A stretch of DNA of 64,000 nucleotides. Origin: Corynebacterium pseudokroppenstedtii (GTDB taxonomy: Bacteria > Actinomycetota > Actinomycetes > Mycobacteriales > Mycobacteriaceae). The notes beneath the pieces were generated by a model. The model did not search any database and was not told where the DNA came from. It was given only the letters and a program-made list of their open reading frames with translations. Position numbers and translations under genes: made by a program. How positions within the stretch are numbered: position 1 is the first letter of the stretch; each line of letters begins with the position of its first letter. Below are positions 19,386-28,074 of this stretch, piece by piece. The DNA lies in assembly GCF_019754945.1 (NCBI RefSeq), contig NZ_JAEUWU010000002.1:186001-250000 (forward strand). Reading direction: 5' to 3'.

Positions 19386-20250
19386 TCACTTGTTAGGCTC
19401 CTCAAAACGCCAAGGAGCGGTCTCAGAGGAGTAAGTTGTAAGCATCATGTGACACCAAAGACGAGCGGCATTCACTGCCAGCTCCGCATGGCGCTGCTCT
19501 AAACCCGACCTTAAACTCCCAGGTCCGTGCCCAGTCCCATAGCTGTTGCGAAGTTCGGCAAGGCCCAAGGCAACATTACCGGCACCTTTGAGTATCTGCC
19601 TTACAGCCTGCAGTTTGTCCGGCCCGAGCTGTTGATTCCCGTCCGACAATCCAATGGAGTGCTGGGCTTTTCTCAGTAAAGGTCCCATTTTGAGTTTCGG
19701 ATCGTATTCAACCTTTCGCTCGTTGAGAATTAACTTTGCGGTGGTTTCAACAAGTTCCTTCGCTTGCCCAATAACCAATTCTGGATCCGAATCACGTAAG
19801 GCCCCAGACAGACGTTCTAAGTGGACAAAAATAGCACTCGGATCGGCTAAAGCTTGCAAATCTTCCGGCGAAATCTCAAGACTCTGCGGCAATTGAATCA
19901 GCCACTTGTCCGAAACTTCAAGACCCGCAGCTTCAATTTTTCGCGTGAGCTTGTCAAACTCTCTGTCACGGTTAGCCAGGTATTCTTCTGACCATCCATT
20001 CCAAACTTCCAACAGAGTTTCTTGAAAAAACCCTGAGAGCACGTGCGACCTCTCCATGAGACGTCCAATCGACTTGACGAATATACGCCTCATACAACGA
20101 CACCCTCTCCCCGCCGATTGGCTCTACCGAAGAAGGCTCAGAAAACCCCTCCGACTCCCACATACTTCGAATTTCACGAAGCACAATGCCACTTGTCATA
20201 TCACGCACAAAGACACGAATACCTACAGGTACAAGCTCTTTCGGTTCCAT
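19386..20250 (-). pseudogene. Abortive-infection protein with Abi_C domain, frameshifted in a T6 tract
   Basis: Two overlapping frames make one protein of about 290 residues. The first part (from 20250) contains SLYEAYIRQVDWTSHGEVAR and runs to ALRVF. The second part resumes QETLLEVWNGWSEEYLANRD and continues to the C-terminus. The C-terminal region, with LAELRNSYGTGHG and RHAELAVNAARLW, is the Abi_C signature of AbiJ-like phage-defence proteins. The break is a run of six Ts on the coding strand (20025-20030); five Ts would restore frame. The N-terminal ORF uses MEPKELVPVG with AGAGGTGG upstream. It adjoins a transposon, as defence genes often do. It could be a pseudogene, phase-variable, or a base-calling error. 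Confidence 0.8.
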
Positions 20251-20421
20251 TCCACCTCTACCATTCATCACGTCCAAATATCGCTATCGTACCCCGCAGC
20301 CTTTGACCTAAAACACGACTTCTGGCTCCATCAAGTTCGATTTGCGGGCCTCTGAAGCCGTGTACCCTCAGCTCAAACTCTGCAGGCAGAATCGGTGATA
20401 CGAAGACTCTCAGGTACACAA

Positions 20422-22185
20422 TTACGTTCGAGGCGGCACCTTGGCGAGGTCTCGGCCGGTATCTTCACGAACCATCCGGAGTCGTCGTGTCATCGAGTCT
20501 TGGCTTGCGGTTTTCCGCTCGAATGACTCTTGAATCGCCAGGTTCGTCGAGGCCACCCACAGAGCGAGCGTGATGTAGAGCATCGGCTCACGCCGCACAC
20601 CACGCTTGAAAGATTCCATGCCCGTTACGTGCGGGGACTTCATGATAGAAAAACGCTGCTCCGTAATCGCACGGGCTGCCTCATAATACGTTGCGTGCTC
20701 CCAGGAGCCAGGAACCAAACCCCACTGGGCACATCTCCACTGCTCAGGGGTAAACGTGTGCGTAATACTGGATTTTGAACAGCATTTATAGTGATCTGCG
20801 CTCCAGCTGGGTGAAATCTCCGGGGCTTCCTCGGATGCGAGCGTCATCGACGCCGGTTTGAGTGGGCATCGCACGCGTCCCTGTACGGCGGGGCATACTA
20901 AATCGATTTTCACGGGTCGCTCATCCGAATTTTCTTCCTGCTTACGAGGGCGACCACGGCCCTGACGCGCACGATAAGGCCTCGAATTAGTCCCCATGAT
21001 CAGTGGGAATAAAGCTTCGAGTCGAGCATCGTGGCGCTCAAAACCGTCATCCTCTCCAAGCAGTTCCATCGTGCGTCGAACGATCTTCCCGTCGCCTGCG
21101 ATCGCACGCGCAGCAGGACAATAAAACTCCCCCGCGATTTGAAGTGGTCCACTTGCAGGCTCGTCCCCGACTGCGGTGTCAGATGCAAAAACAGTACGCC
21201 AAGACTTGGGATAACGCACCACCGGAGCATAGCCTGCGGCCAGCAATTCATCGTTAAAGTGCTGTTTGACGTTGTAGCCCATATCGACGGTCAGCAATGG
21301 CACACGTCCACGCTTAATGCGCTGGTCAAACCCATTTTCTTGATGAAAACGAATAGCACGCGCCAAACCCTGCACCGAGCCCGAACTCGGTTTATCAATC
21401 GAAATCCCCGTAATCACTGGGGCTACCGAGTAAACCGCTTTTGGTGGTCCGACGCGACAGACCGCAGTAATGCCAACGGCCACGCCACCTTTGGTACTAC
21501 GCCGGGTACCCAGCTCGGAATGCAGGGAGTGATCTTCGCGATCGCGGATATAGTATGCACCCGAGTACGCGGCACCTCGGCGTTTCGCGTCCCGGCTGCC
21601 TAGCCCCATCGACTGGCCCGCCAGGTCGATGTTGGTCTCGTCGGCGATGATATCGCCTCGATATCCTTTGGGGGCTTGCTCATGGATTGAGCCTGCCACC
21701 AGCGAGTTTACAACCTGATGAAGTCTCTCAGATGCAACCTCGGAGGCTTGCTCTTGCTCCGGAGAACGCGCGGCCATCATTCGACGATGATCACCATTTT
21801 TCACGCGGCGTGCAGGGGCATCTGGCAGTGAATCAAGAGGTTCAAGCCGCCGCGTTAGCCACATGGCAAAAGCACGATAGGTCCCCTCGCCACAGGAAAG
21901 ATCTAAGCCAAGCCGCTCCTGTTGGGCAGGCTCTAGCGTCCACAAGGTGCGCCAAATCTCCGCCATCGAGGACACACGCCGAATCCCGATTAAGGCCAAA
22001 CCCACGGTAAGCACGCTCAGCATCGAATACTGTGGTCCGGTGGATTTGCGGCCACCCACGCCACGGTCCTGGGAAAAATAGAAATCAATCATCCGGTGCG
22101 CACCAGATTTTTCAATCACAGCCGCGCAGCGCTCCACATAGTCCGGAGAGATCATCATCCTCTGCTCCTGCACCGCAACGGTCAT
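20422..22185 (-). mobile_element. DDE-type transposase, 587 residues, second gene of a coupled pair
   Basis: This is a large transposase with an RNase H-like catalytic core. Candidate acidic residues are in IIADETNIDLAGQ, LLTVDMGYNVKQHF and ARAITEQRFSIMKSP. Several Cys and His residues in the last third (CPAARAI, LVCPAVQGRVRCPL, KCCSKSS) may bind zinc. It looks intact. It resembles IS1182/IS4-like transposases of actinobacteria, but I cannot assign a family. Its ATG overlaps the stop of the upstream integrase-like gene by one base (TGATG). No terminal inverted repeats were found by eye on either side. Confidence 0.8.
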
Positions 22186-23261
22186 CAGCCGTCCACCTCC
22201 TCACAGTGCAGCAGGACTTTTGCCTCATCTTCCGGTGTAAACTTCGGCAGGTCTGCTTCCAGATCATGCAAAACCCGCAGATCAGCAATGCCTGCCATTT
22301 TCATCAGCATCGCAGCCGGAACCCCTGGGTCAGAGGCCAGTTTTACCACCCACCGATTCCGCAGCGCCGCCGCATTAAATCCGGGAAAACCCTGCTCAAC
22401 GAGCTCTTCCGAGACATGACAAATCGCATTTCGAGGCATGGTTTCCCCAACAATAGGAAACACGTAACCCTGGCCGACCTCGCGTGCACGAGTCAAAAGA
22501 CGATGACCTCGAACGGGACACACCACCGGCACCACGCGAGAGACAATGCCTCTTTTTCTCACAGCGATTTGCACTACCGTGCGTTCTGCCAGCTCAAGAG
22601 GGGAAATGTCACTTCCCCGCAGGTGACGGATCTCCTGAGACGACAAGCCCGCCCCAGTAGTGAGATCCAAAATCGTCAGCAGCTGCGCACGCAGCACCGG
22701 TCGCAGGCTCGGAGCAATTGCATACAACTCATTCTCCAGTGACGTTTTCGCGGCCGGGACCGCTTTGCGGCGCGGTCCTCGTTGACGATGCGGCTCAGGA
22801 AATTCGTGAGGATATAAAACCCGGCCTGCAGCATAGAGGATCGTCCGATAAGTGCGCTGTGACCTGCGAGAAAAGACGTCATCCCGGAACAGCCATTTAT
22901 CCACTGCAGGTCGTGTCAGCGCTCGTTCCTCGTCAACCGAGCCGAAGACGATCGCCTCATCGTAGAGGTATCGCGCTACAACTCGAACCGCCTTGACATC
23001 AGCGACCTCGTCGATAGCTCGGGTGTGTGCTTGGACAAGGGCTGCACGGTCAATGGCGTCGCTCCGCAGTGGTCCCGCTGGACGCTGGATTCCGATCTCC
23101 CTCAGTCTCAAATAGCGATCTGTATCAGGCAACGTGCGTCGAGTAAGTCGGCGCACCCTCGACGGCGACGCTTGACCGATCGCCGCGACAGCTGGAGTAT
23201 CCCAGTGCTTTGCTTTCTCGACGACTGCGGGTGCTGCTGCTAGTGCGGTGAATCTACCCAT
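22185..23261 (-). CDS. Tyrosine-recombinase-like protein without the catalytic Tyr, coupled to the transposase
   Basis: The 358-residue protein has an N-terminal core-binding-like helical region and a C-terminal region resembling a phage integrase catalytic domain. Box I (LTTGAGLSSQEIRHLRG) keeps the Arg, and a Lys hairpin (VRKRGIVSRVVPVV) is present. In box II (FNAAALRNRWVVKL) the usual His is lost and the Arg kept. The segment where LGH and the nucleophile Tyr belong reads KMAGIADLRVLHDLEADL, with no Tyr. It is therefore probably a DNA-binding accessory and not a recombinase. The stop overlaps the transposase start, so the two work together. Confidence 0.7.
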   Translation of the reverse strand: MGRFTALAAAPAVVEKAKHWDTPAVAAIGQASPSRVRRLTRRTLPDTDRYLRLREIGIQRPAGPLRSDAIDRAALVQAHTRAIDEVADVKAVRVVARYLYDEAIVFGSVDEERALTRPAVDKWLFRDDVFSRRSQRTYRTILYAAGRVLYPHEFPEPHRQRGPRRKAVPAAKTSLENELYAIAPSLRPVLRAQLLTILDLTTGAGLSSQEIRHLRGSDISPLELAERTVVQIAVRKRGIVSRVVPVVCPVRGHRLLTRAREVGQGYVFPIVGETMPRNAICHVSEELVEQGFPGFNAAALRNRWVVKLASDPGVPAAMLMKMAGIADLRVLHDLEADLPKFTPEDEAKVLLHCEEVDG

Positions 23262-23412
23262 GGCCGATCACCTGCTCGGTAATCGGGGTGGCAAAAGTGC
23301 TGCCGCTATTGCTAATTGATTTTAGGCATGACAAGATAAACACATCTCCGTTTGATTCTCTCGAAGGTTTTGAATGGATTTTTGGCACTAAGCTCCACAA
23401 GCTTGTGCATTT

Positions 23413-23455
23413 ACAAAGCGTGATCTGGCAGGATCGCGCTTTGTTTCGTTTTTGA
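23413..23455. terminator. Strong hairpin between the RHH gene and the recombinase-like gene
   Basis: A 13-bp stem (23413-23425 with 23432-23444, one G-T pair) closes a TGGCAG loop. On the plus strand it is followed by TTCGTTTTTG, and it lies just past the stop of the minus-strand RHH-like gene. It can serve as that gene's terminator and insulate the mobile module. The remainder of 23262-23470 shows no gene. Confidence 0.6.
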
Positions 23456-23470
23456 TGAAAAGTTCGCTAG

Positions 23471-23767
23471 CTAGTTTTCCTCCCCAGCACCATGATGCGT
23501 ATTATCACCAACTAAATGCTCCAGCTCATCGGTTACGACTCGGGCAATGGAAGCACCCCTTGAATTAGCCAAAATGGTTAGCTCTCTGACCATTGGCGCT
23601 GGGAGGCGAACCTCCAGCCGGATATGAGAATCCTCAGGCACCCAGCGAACACGACGCCGATCAAAATGCGTGGCAGGAATACAAATGTCTTCAGTTTTAT
23701 CCACGATCACGCCTTTCCCATCTGATCGCAACTTCTTCGCTGGCAGCACCAGACTAGCCGGTTGCAA
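23471..23767 (-). CDS. Small ribbon-helix-helix-like DNA-binding protein
   Basis: The protein has 98 residues. The C-terminal half, HIRLEVRLPAPMVRELTILA followed by a short helix and ARVVTDELEHLVG, has the strand-helix-helix pattern of the RHH/CopG fold. The N-terminal 45 residues are basic. Such proteins act as repressors of mobile elements, plasmid copy control or toxin-antitoxin pairs. No toxin is adjacent. A 38-bp near-palindrome lies 36 bases ahead of its start and is a natural candidate for its operator. Confidence 0.55.
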   Translation of the reverse strand: MQPASLVLPAKKLRSDGKGVIVDKTEDICIPATHFDRRRVRWVPEDSHIRLEVRLPAPMVRELTILANSRGASIARVVTDELEHLVGDNTHHGAGEEN

Positions 23768-23802
23768 CCGGCTCCAAAAACGCTTACCCCCACGTCAAAC
23801 GA

Positions 23803-23840
23803 CGAAAATGGAGGATAATTTTAATTATCCGGCATTTTCG
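23803..23840. promoter_or_regulatory. 38-bp near-perfect palindrome upstream of the RHH-like gene
   Basis: CGAAAATG (23803-23810) pairs with CATTTTCG (23833-23840) and GGATAATT (23813-23820) with AATTATCC (23823-23830). A two-base mismatch separates the arms and TT lies at the centre. The symmetry suits an operator for a dimeric repressor, a recombination site or a transposon-end relic. The stretch 23841-24243 holds no gene that I can support. It does contain a 10-bp inverted repeat (GGCTCGCCTT at 24109-24118 with AAGGCGAGCC at 24149-24158). Confidence 0.6.
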
Positions 23841-24243
23841 AAACAGTGCTGGTCAACACTTACATTTTGGCTTGCATAAGTTACAGTGAAGCGTATGTAT
23901 TGCATTCTTCGGTTTTGCCCTCTCCTAGAACTACCCCCGGTCTCGCACCAGAGATAGCTTTCTTCCGCTCATTGCGAAAGCCACTGCGCTAACACCGCAG
24001 CCGCAAGACCAACCCTCACTCAGCAGAACAACCATGAAAGTCTTTAAGCTTCTCATCGAGCTATTGTGCAGCGAGAGATGCTCGCCGCCGCTTCCATCCA
24101 CGTAAATCGGCTCGCCTTATGCTGGTCCCGTTCGGAGACTTATAACTAAAGGCGAGCCCAACGCGGCACCAGAGCTAGAGGCAGAGCACGAAGACGGCCA
24201 GGACGCCGAACTCTAACAACGCTCAATAAAACAGGCTTAGTCC

Positions 24244-24339
24244 TTAGTTGGTGCTATCCCAGAAGTCATCAGGGATAGCCTTCCTATCCAGATCGTCTAA
24301 ATGCTCTATGGCGTCCGCCTCACTCATGTCTTGACTCAT
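24244..24339 (-). CDS. 31-residue acidic peptide gene (candidate)
   Basis: An ATG-to-TAA frame encodes a 31-residue acidic peptide that begins MSQDMSEADAIEHLDDLDRK and ends DDFWDSTN. It starts seven bases after the stop of the next small frame (24347-24484), with stop and start close enough for coupling. The composition is that of a soluble helical peptide. The function is unknown and the frame could be chance, although the arrangement argues for a real gene pair. Confidence 0.35.
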   Translation of the reverse strand: MSQDMSEADAIEHLDDLDRKAIPDDFWDSTN

Positions 24340-24346
24340 AAGCTCA

Positions 24347-24484
24347 TCAATTCATGTACTGGGTAGCAGTATTTAATTCCTGCTGGGAATTATCCCGCAA
24401 GCTCGGCCCCCGCCGCTGACCCTCCCCAGTGGTCGTAGTAGCGGGGGTTGGGGTGGTGTTCGGATAGTCCTGCGAAGTGCTCAT
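24347..24484 (-). CDS. 45-residue Thr/Gln/Asn-rich peptide gene (candidate)
   Basis: The peptide begins MSTSQDYPNTTPTPATTTTG and ends NTATQYMN. It has no recognised domain and looks disordered. It precedes the 31-residue frame and diverges from the truncated exonuclease gene. No strong ribosome-binding site is seen, so support is weak. The region between 24485 and 24619 holds only the presumed promoter of the exonuclease stump. Confidence 0.25.
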   Translation of the reverse strand: MSTSQDYPNTTPTPATTTTGEGQRRGPSLRDNSQQELNTATQYMN

Positions 24485-24619
24485 AGCACTAAGGCAACCA
24501 CACCCACGCCCGCTACGAAAGACCAACCACACTCACCCTGTGGACAACCCGCACGGGGCCAGTGTGGCTATCCACAGAAATCCACCTTGTTTGCAGTGTT
24601 CGATAGCGTTTAGGCGGGC

Positions 24620-24847
24620 ATGTCGGTCTTTGCGGTCATTGATACCGAAACCACCGGCTTTAACAAGCGCTACGACCGCATCATTGAACTTGCTGCCGTG
24701 CGCGCTGACGCATACTTCAATCCCGTCGACTCCTGGCACACATTGCTCAACCCTGACACCAAAGCCGTGTCCACTACTCGGGGGGACACCCCGCCCACCT
24801 CGGCACTCAACCCTGCTGTGGGGGTTACTCGTAGCGAAGCGAGCTGA
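24620..24847 (+). pseudogene. DnaQ-like 3'-5' exonuclease, 5' stump cut off by the copper island
   Basis: The frame begins MSVFAVIDTETTGFNKRYDR, the Exo I motif of DEDDh exonucleases (Asp and Glu of DTET). It continues IIELAAVRADAYF and LLNP, which match the first 45 residues of DNA polymerase III epsilon-like nucleases. After about position 24760 the sequence stops resembling the family and runs into the 3' end of the multicopper oxidase region. ExoII and ExoIII motifs are missing, so it cannot be active. No matching 3' part was found to the right of the island. Confidence 0.75.
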
Positions 24848-26306
24848 GCATCCCGGTTTCCATGTGATAGGCGTTATGGCAGTGAAATGCCCACTCACCG
24901 GGGTTGTCAGCGATCAGGTCGGCGATCATGGTTTCACCGTGGCGGAGAAGGACGGTGTCCTTGCGTAGTCCGCCGCTGCCGGGCAGCGCCCACGTGTGGC
25001 CGTGGATGTGCATGGGGTGGGGCATCATGGTCCTGTTGCGCATGACCATCCGCAGGCGCTGGCCCTCCTGCACGGTCGCGGAGGAGGATTGGCCGTCGGT
25101 GAGAATGCTCCATTCGTACGGCATCATCTGCCCGCCCAGGTCGATGCTGACTTCTCGGTCTGGTGTGTCCTCGGGTAGGAGTGCACGGTCTGCTGGCTTC
25201 AGGGAGGACAGAAGCAGTCCGGTGGACGACAACTCGGGGAAGTCGACATCGGGGTGGGGGGCTTGGCCGCCGGCGGTGCGGATGACGGCGAAGGCGCGGT
25301 CGTCCTTACCCACCGCCAAAGCCGTGAGCGGGAAGATGCCGTCGCCGAGGATGACCTCGACGTCGACACGCTCGCCCATCGACAGGTAGATCGATTCGGT
25401 CTCCCTGGGCTGGACGGGGAAGCCGTCGGTGTGGGTGACGGTCATGCGGTGACCACCGAGGGCCACCTTGAAGATGGTGTCACCGCCGGAGTTGATAAAC
25501 CGCAGGCGGGCCTTGTCGCCCGGGCGAGCCTCGAAGGTCCGGTGAGCACGGGGGATACGTCCGTTGATGAGGTAGTGCGGATACATCACATCGCCGGCAT
25601 CCCCGCCCAGTACCCGGTCCGGGGTGCCGTGCATCATCTGGCCGTGACCTCCCATTCCCTTCTTCCCGTTATGGTCGCCTGAACCCATTCCGGTGAGCTT
25701 GTCGAGCTCATCGTCGGGAGTGCCCTGAATGCCATCGACCCAGTCGTCGAGCACGATGGTCCACTCGACGTCCTGGTCCTCAGCGTCTTGCGGGTCACGG
25801 ACGATCAGTGGGGCGTGGAGGCCGCGATCCAGCTGCAGGCCGGAGTGGGAATGGTAGAAGTAGGTGCCACCGTGGGGGACTTCAAAAACATAGGAGAAGG
25901 ACTCGCCAGGTTCAATGGGGTCCTGGGTCATGCCGGGCACACCGTCGGCTGCGTTGTGGAGTGCGATGCCATGCCAGTGGATGGAGGTGCTCTCAGGCAG
26001 TTCATTGGTGATATCGACCTGGAGGACGTCGCCGGCGGTGGCCTCAATGGCCGCATCCCCGGTGTCAGAGACGTATCCCCACGTCTTGGCTTCGATGCCG
26101 CCGATATCCAGAGAGAGGGGCCGGGCGGTCAGTGTCCGGCGCACCGTCGGCTCACCGAGCGCAGTGGGGGTGGGAGTGGGGCGAAGAGAGGAACCTGGTG
26201 CCGAGGCAGCGGGTCCAGGGTCGCTGGTGCAGGCGGCCACGGCCCCGGTTCCGGCGAGGACGAGCCCGCCGAGCAGAAACTGTCGTCGGGAAAATCCGTT
26301 CATCAT
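24825..26306 (-). CDS. copO: Multicopper oxidase, Tat-exported lipoprotein (CopO/CueO type)
   Basis: The 493-residue laccase-like enzyme is expected to oxidise Cu(I) to less toxic Cu(II) outside the membrane. The N-terminus has a twin-arginine motif (SRRQFLLGG) and a lipobox (VAAC). Copper ligands are HWHGIALHN and YFYHSHSG in domain 1, and HPMHIHGHTW and WAFHCHNAYHMETGM in domain 3. A Met/His/Gly-rich stretch (near GSGDHNGKKGMGGHGQMMHG) is the copper-binding insert typical of CueO. It follows cueP on the same strand. AAGG lies seven bases before the first ATG. Confidence 0.94.
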   Translation of the reverse strand: MMNGFSRRQFLLGGLVLAGTGAVAACTSDPGPAASAPGSSLRPTPTPTALGEPTVRRTLTARPLSLDIGGIEAKTWGYVSDTGDAAIEATAGDVLQVDITNELPESTSIHWHGIALHNAADGVPGMTQDPIEPGESFSYVFEVPHGGTYFYHSHSGLQLDRGLHAPLIVRDPQDAEDQDVEWTIVLDDWVDGIQGTPDDELDKLTGMGSGDHNGKKGMGGHGQMMHGTPDRVLGGDAGDVMYPHYLINGRIPRAHRTFEARPGDKARLRFINSGGDTIFKVALGGHRMTVTHTDGFPVQPRETESIYLSMGERVDVEVILGDGIFPLTALAVGKDDRAFAVIRTAGGQAPHPDVDFPELSSTGLLLSSLKPADRALLPEDTPDREVSIDLGGQMMPYEWSILTDGQSSSATVQEGQRLRMVMRNRTMMPHPMHIHGHTWALPGSGGLRKDTVLLRHGETMIADLIADNPGEWAFHCHNAYHMETGMLSSLRYE

Positions 26307-26377
26307 GATTTAACCTTCCTTGGTGTTAGATTTCAGTGACACGGGAGACAGGCGCAGGTGAGGACCCTGCTGAGCCA

Positions 26378-26947
26378 TCACGTCAGGTGCAGGTCTGTGA
26401 CACAGGTGGCACCGTCGTCGGCGGTGGAAAACTCCGCGGTGCCGGTGCGCCCCTGGTAGCTGACCTCAATCAGGCCGGTGGCATCATCGGGAAGCCAGAA
26501 GCCAATAAACCCGTTGTCGAAGGTGGTTGTCGCCTCGTCCACCAGCACCTCACCGGTCGCCTCATCGGTGATCGTGACCTGGATATCCTCATTGTCGAGT
26601 TCCCCCAGGCAGGTCGTGAGGCTGTGGTAGAAGCAGTCGTGGGTGGAGGTGAGATAGGGTGCGATCGAGACATACGTCTGATTGTCGGGAAGATCGACCA
26701 CGACTTCCTGGTCATCGCTCGAGAGCAGCAGTTTATCGGCACGTACTGAGGCGTTCAGATCCGTGGGACGCTCAGTGACCTTCTGCCGGTCGAGGCGATC
26801 AATGATCTCCACCGCGTCCATGGCGGCCAGGCCATGGGTAGTCAGGAATGTATCCTGGGACACCGTCCCGTCGGCGGTGGGTTCCGGGTCGGCGGCCGAA
26901 CACCCCGTGAGGGCGAGGGCGGCGGCTGCGATCGCTGCTCGTTTCAC
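26378..26947 (-). CDS. cueP: CueP-family copper-binding lipoprotein
   Basis: The protein has about 189 residues. The GTG start has AAGGAG six bases upstream, followed by a signal sequence ending in a lipobox (ALTGC). The mature part contains THDCFYHSLTTC, the hallmark CueP Cys/His cluster, and a third Cys near the end (GATCVTD). CueP proteins bind periplasmic copper and deliver it to partners; here the site would be the outer face of the membrane. It is first in an operon with copO (71-base gap) and divergent from copRS, with a CopR box between them. Confidence 0.88.
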   Translation of the reverse strand: MKRAAIAAAALALTGCSAADPEPTADGTVSQDTFLTTHGLAAMDAVEIIDRLDRQKVTERPTDLNASVRADKLLLSSDDQEVVVDLPDNQTYVSIAPYLTSTHDCFYHSLTTCLGELDNEDIQVTITDEATGEVLVDEATTTFDNGFIGFWLPDDATGLIEVSYQGRTGTAEFSTADDGATCVTDLHLT

Positions 26948-27272
26948 GTCAATCTCCTTGGATCGTGGTAAGACCGTGAGAAGACACCGCCTCAAGGTCG
27001 ATGCCATACCTTTATCTAGCACGGGTGCCTGACGGACTAGAAATCAAAAACCCTGCTCACAGCCTTATAACAGGGCGAAAAGGGGGTGAATTCGGTGGCC
27101 TGGGTCACCACCGGGACACCACCCCACAGCCGTGGGCGATGGCCTTCTACCCGCCCCGGGTATGCGGTGCAGGCAGTGAAATTCCTGGTGGCGCCTGCTG
27201 AACCGACCAGGGGAGACGATGCCGCCGGCCCGGGGTGGGGCACAGGGGTGACGGCGGTCGAAGGGTGATGTT

Positions 27273-27292
27273 TGAAGATTTGATGAAGATTT
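27273..27292. promoter_or_regulatory. CopR box, perfect 9-bp direct repeat
   Basis: TGAAGATTT-GA-TGAAGATTT lies 60 bases before copR and about 325 bases from cueP. It matches the CopR binding site TGAAGATTT-N2-TGAAGATTT that I recall for C. glutamicum. Control of both copRS and the divergent cueP-copO operon by CopR is inferred. The rest of 26948-27272 shows no gene. Confidence 0.85.
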
Positions 27293-27351
27293 CCCCGCCC
27301 GGCACTGAGCCAGGGTGGTATTCCCCCCTGGCCGGAGCGATACTGGGGTCT

Positions 27352-28074
27352 ATGGCTGACCGCATACCGACCACCGCCACGCCCCCGGGGCGGGTGCTGG
27401 TCGTCGATGATGAACAACCCCTGGCTCAGATGGTGGCCTCCTACCTCATCCGGGCCGGCTTCGATACCCGCCAGGCGCACACCGGCACCCAGGCCGTGGA
27501 CGAGGCCCGTCGCTTTTCTCCCGATGTTGTGGTGCTGGATCTGGGGCTGCCCGAACTTGACGGCCTGGAGGTGTGCCGACGCATTCGCACCTTCTCGGAC
27601 TGCTACATCCTCATGCTCACCGCGCGTGGCAGCGAGGACGACAAGATCTGCGGTTTGACCCTGGGGGCGGATGACTACATCACCAAACCTTTTAGCATCC
27701 GGGAACTGGTGACCCGGGTGCATGCGGTGCTGCGCCGCCCGCGCACCAGCACCACCCCACCGCAGGTGACTACCCCCTTGATCGTTGGTGACCTCATCCT
27801 TGACCCCGTCGCCCATCAGGTGCGGGTGGGGGAGACGACCGTGGAGCTCACCCGCACGGAGTTCGAGCTGCTGGTTGCCCTGGCCCTGCGCCCCGGCCAG
27901 GTGCTGACCCGCCACGACCTGGTCACCGAGGTCTGGGACACCACCTGGGTCGGTGATGAACGCATCGTCGATGTCCACATCGGCAACTTGCGTCGCAAGC
28001 TCGGCACCGACACCCGGGGCCGGGGGTTTATCGACACCGTGCGTGGCGTGGGCTACCGGGTGGGGCAGCCATGA
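27352..28074 (+). CDS. copR: Copper-responsive response regulator CopR
   Basis: This 240-residue OmpR/PhoB-class regulator has a receiver domain at about residues 15-130, with the phospho-Asp in VVVLDLGLPELDGLEV and the Lys in DDYITKPFSIREL. The winged-helix domain, about 145-240, ends DVHIGNLRRKLGTDTRGRGF. The start at 27352 gives the usual length; upstream in-frame starts would run through the CopR box. The stop overlaps the start of copS (ATGA), so the pair is coupled. Confidence 0.93.
   Translation: MADRIPTTATPPGRVLVVDDEQPLAQMVASYLIRAGFDTRQAHTGTQAVDEARRFSPDVVVLDLGLPELDGLEVCRRIRTFSDCYILMLTARGSEDDKICGLTLGADDYITKPFSIRELVTRVHAVLRRPRTSTTPPQVTTPLIVGDLILDPVAHQVRVGETTVELTRTEFELLVALALRPGQVLTRHDLVTEVWDTTWVGDERIVDVHIGNLRRKLGTDTRGRGFIDTVRGVGYRVGQP

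Noticed and set aside
24001..24240. Possible C-terminal coding remnant ending in an acidic tail
   Set aside because: The open frame is only about 36 codons without a start and no homology can be seen; it may be chance.
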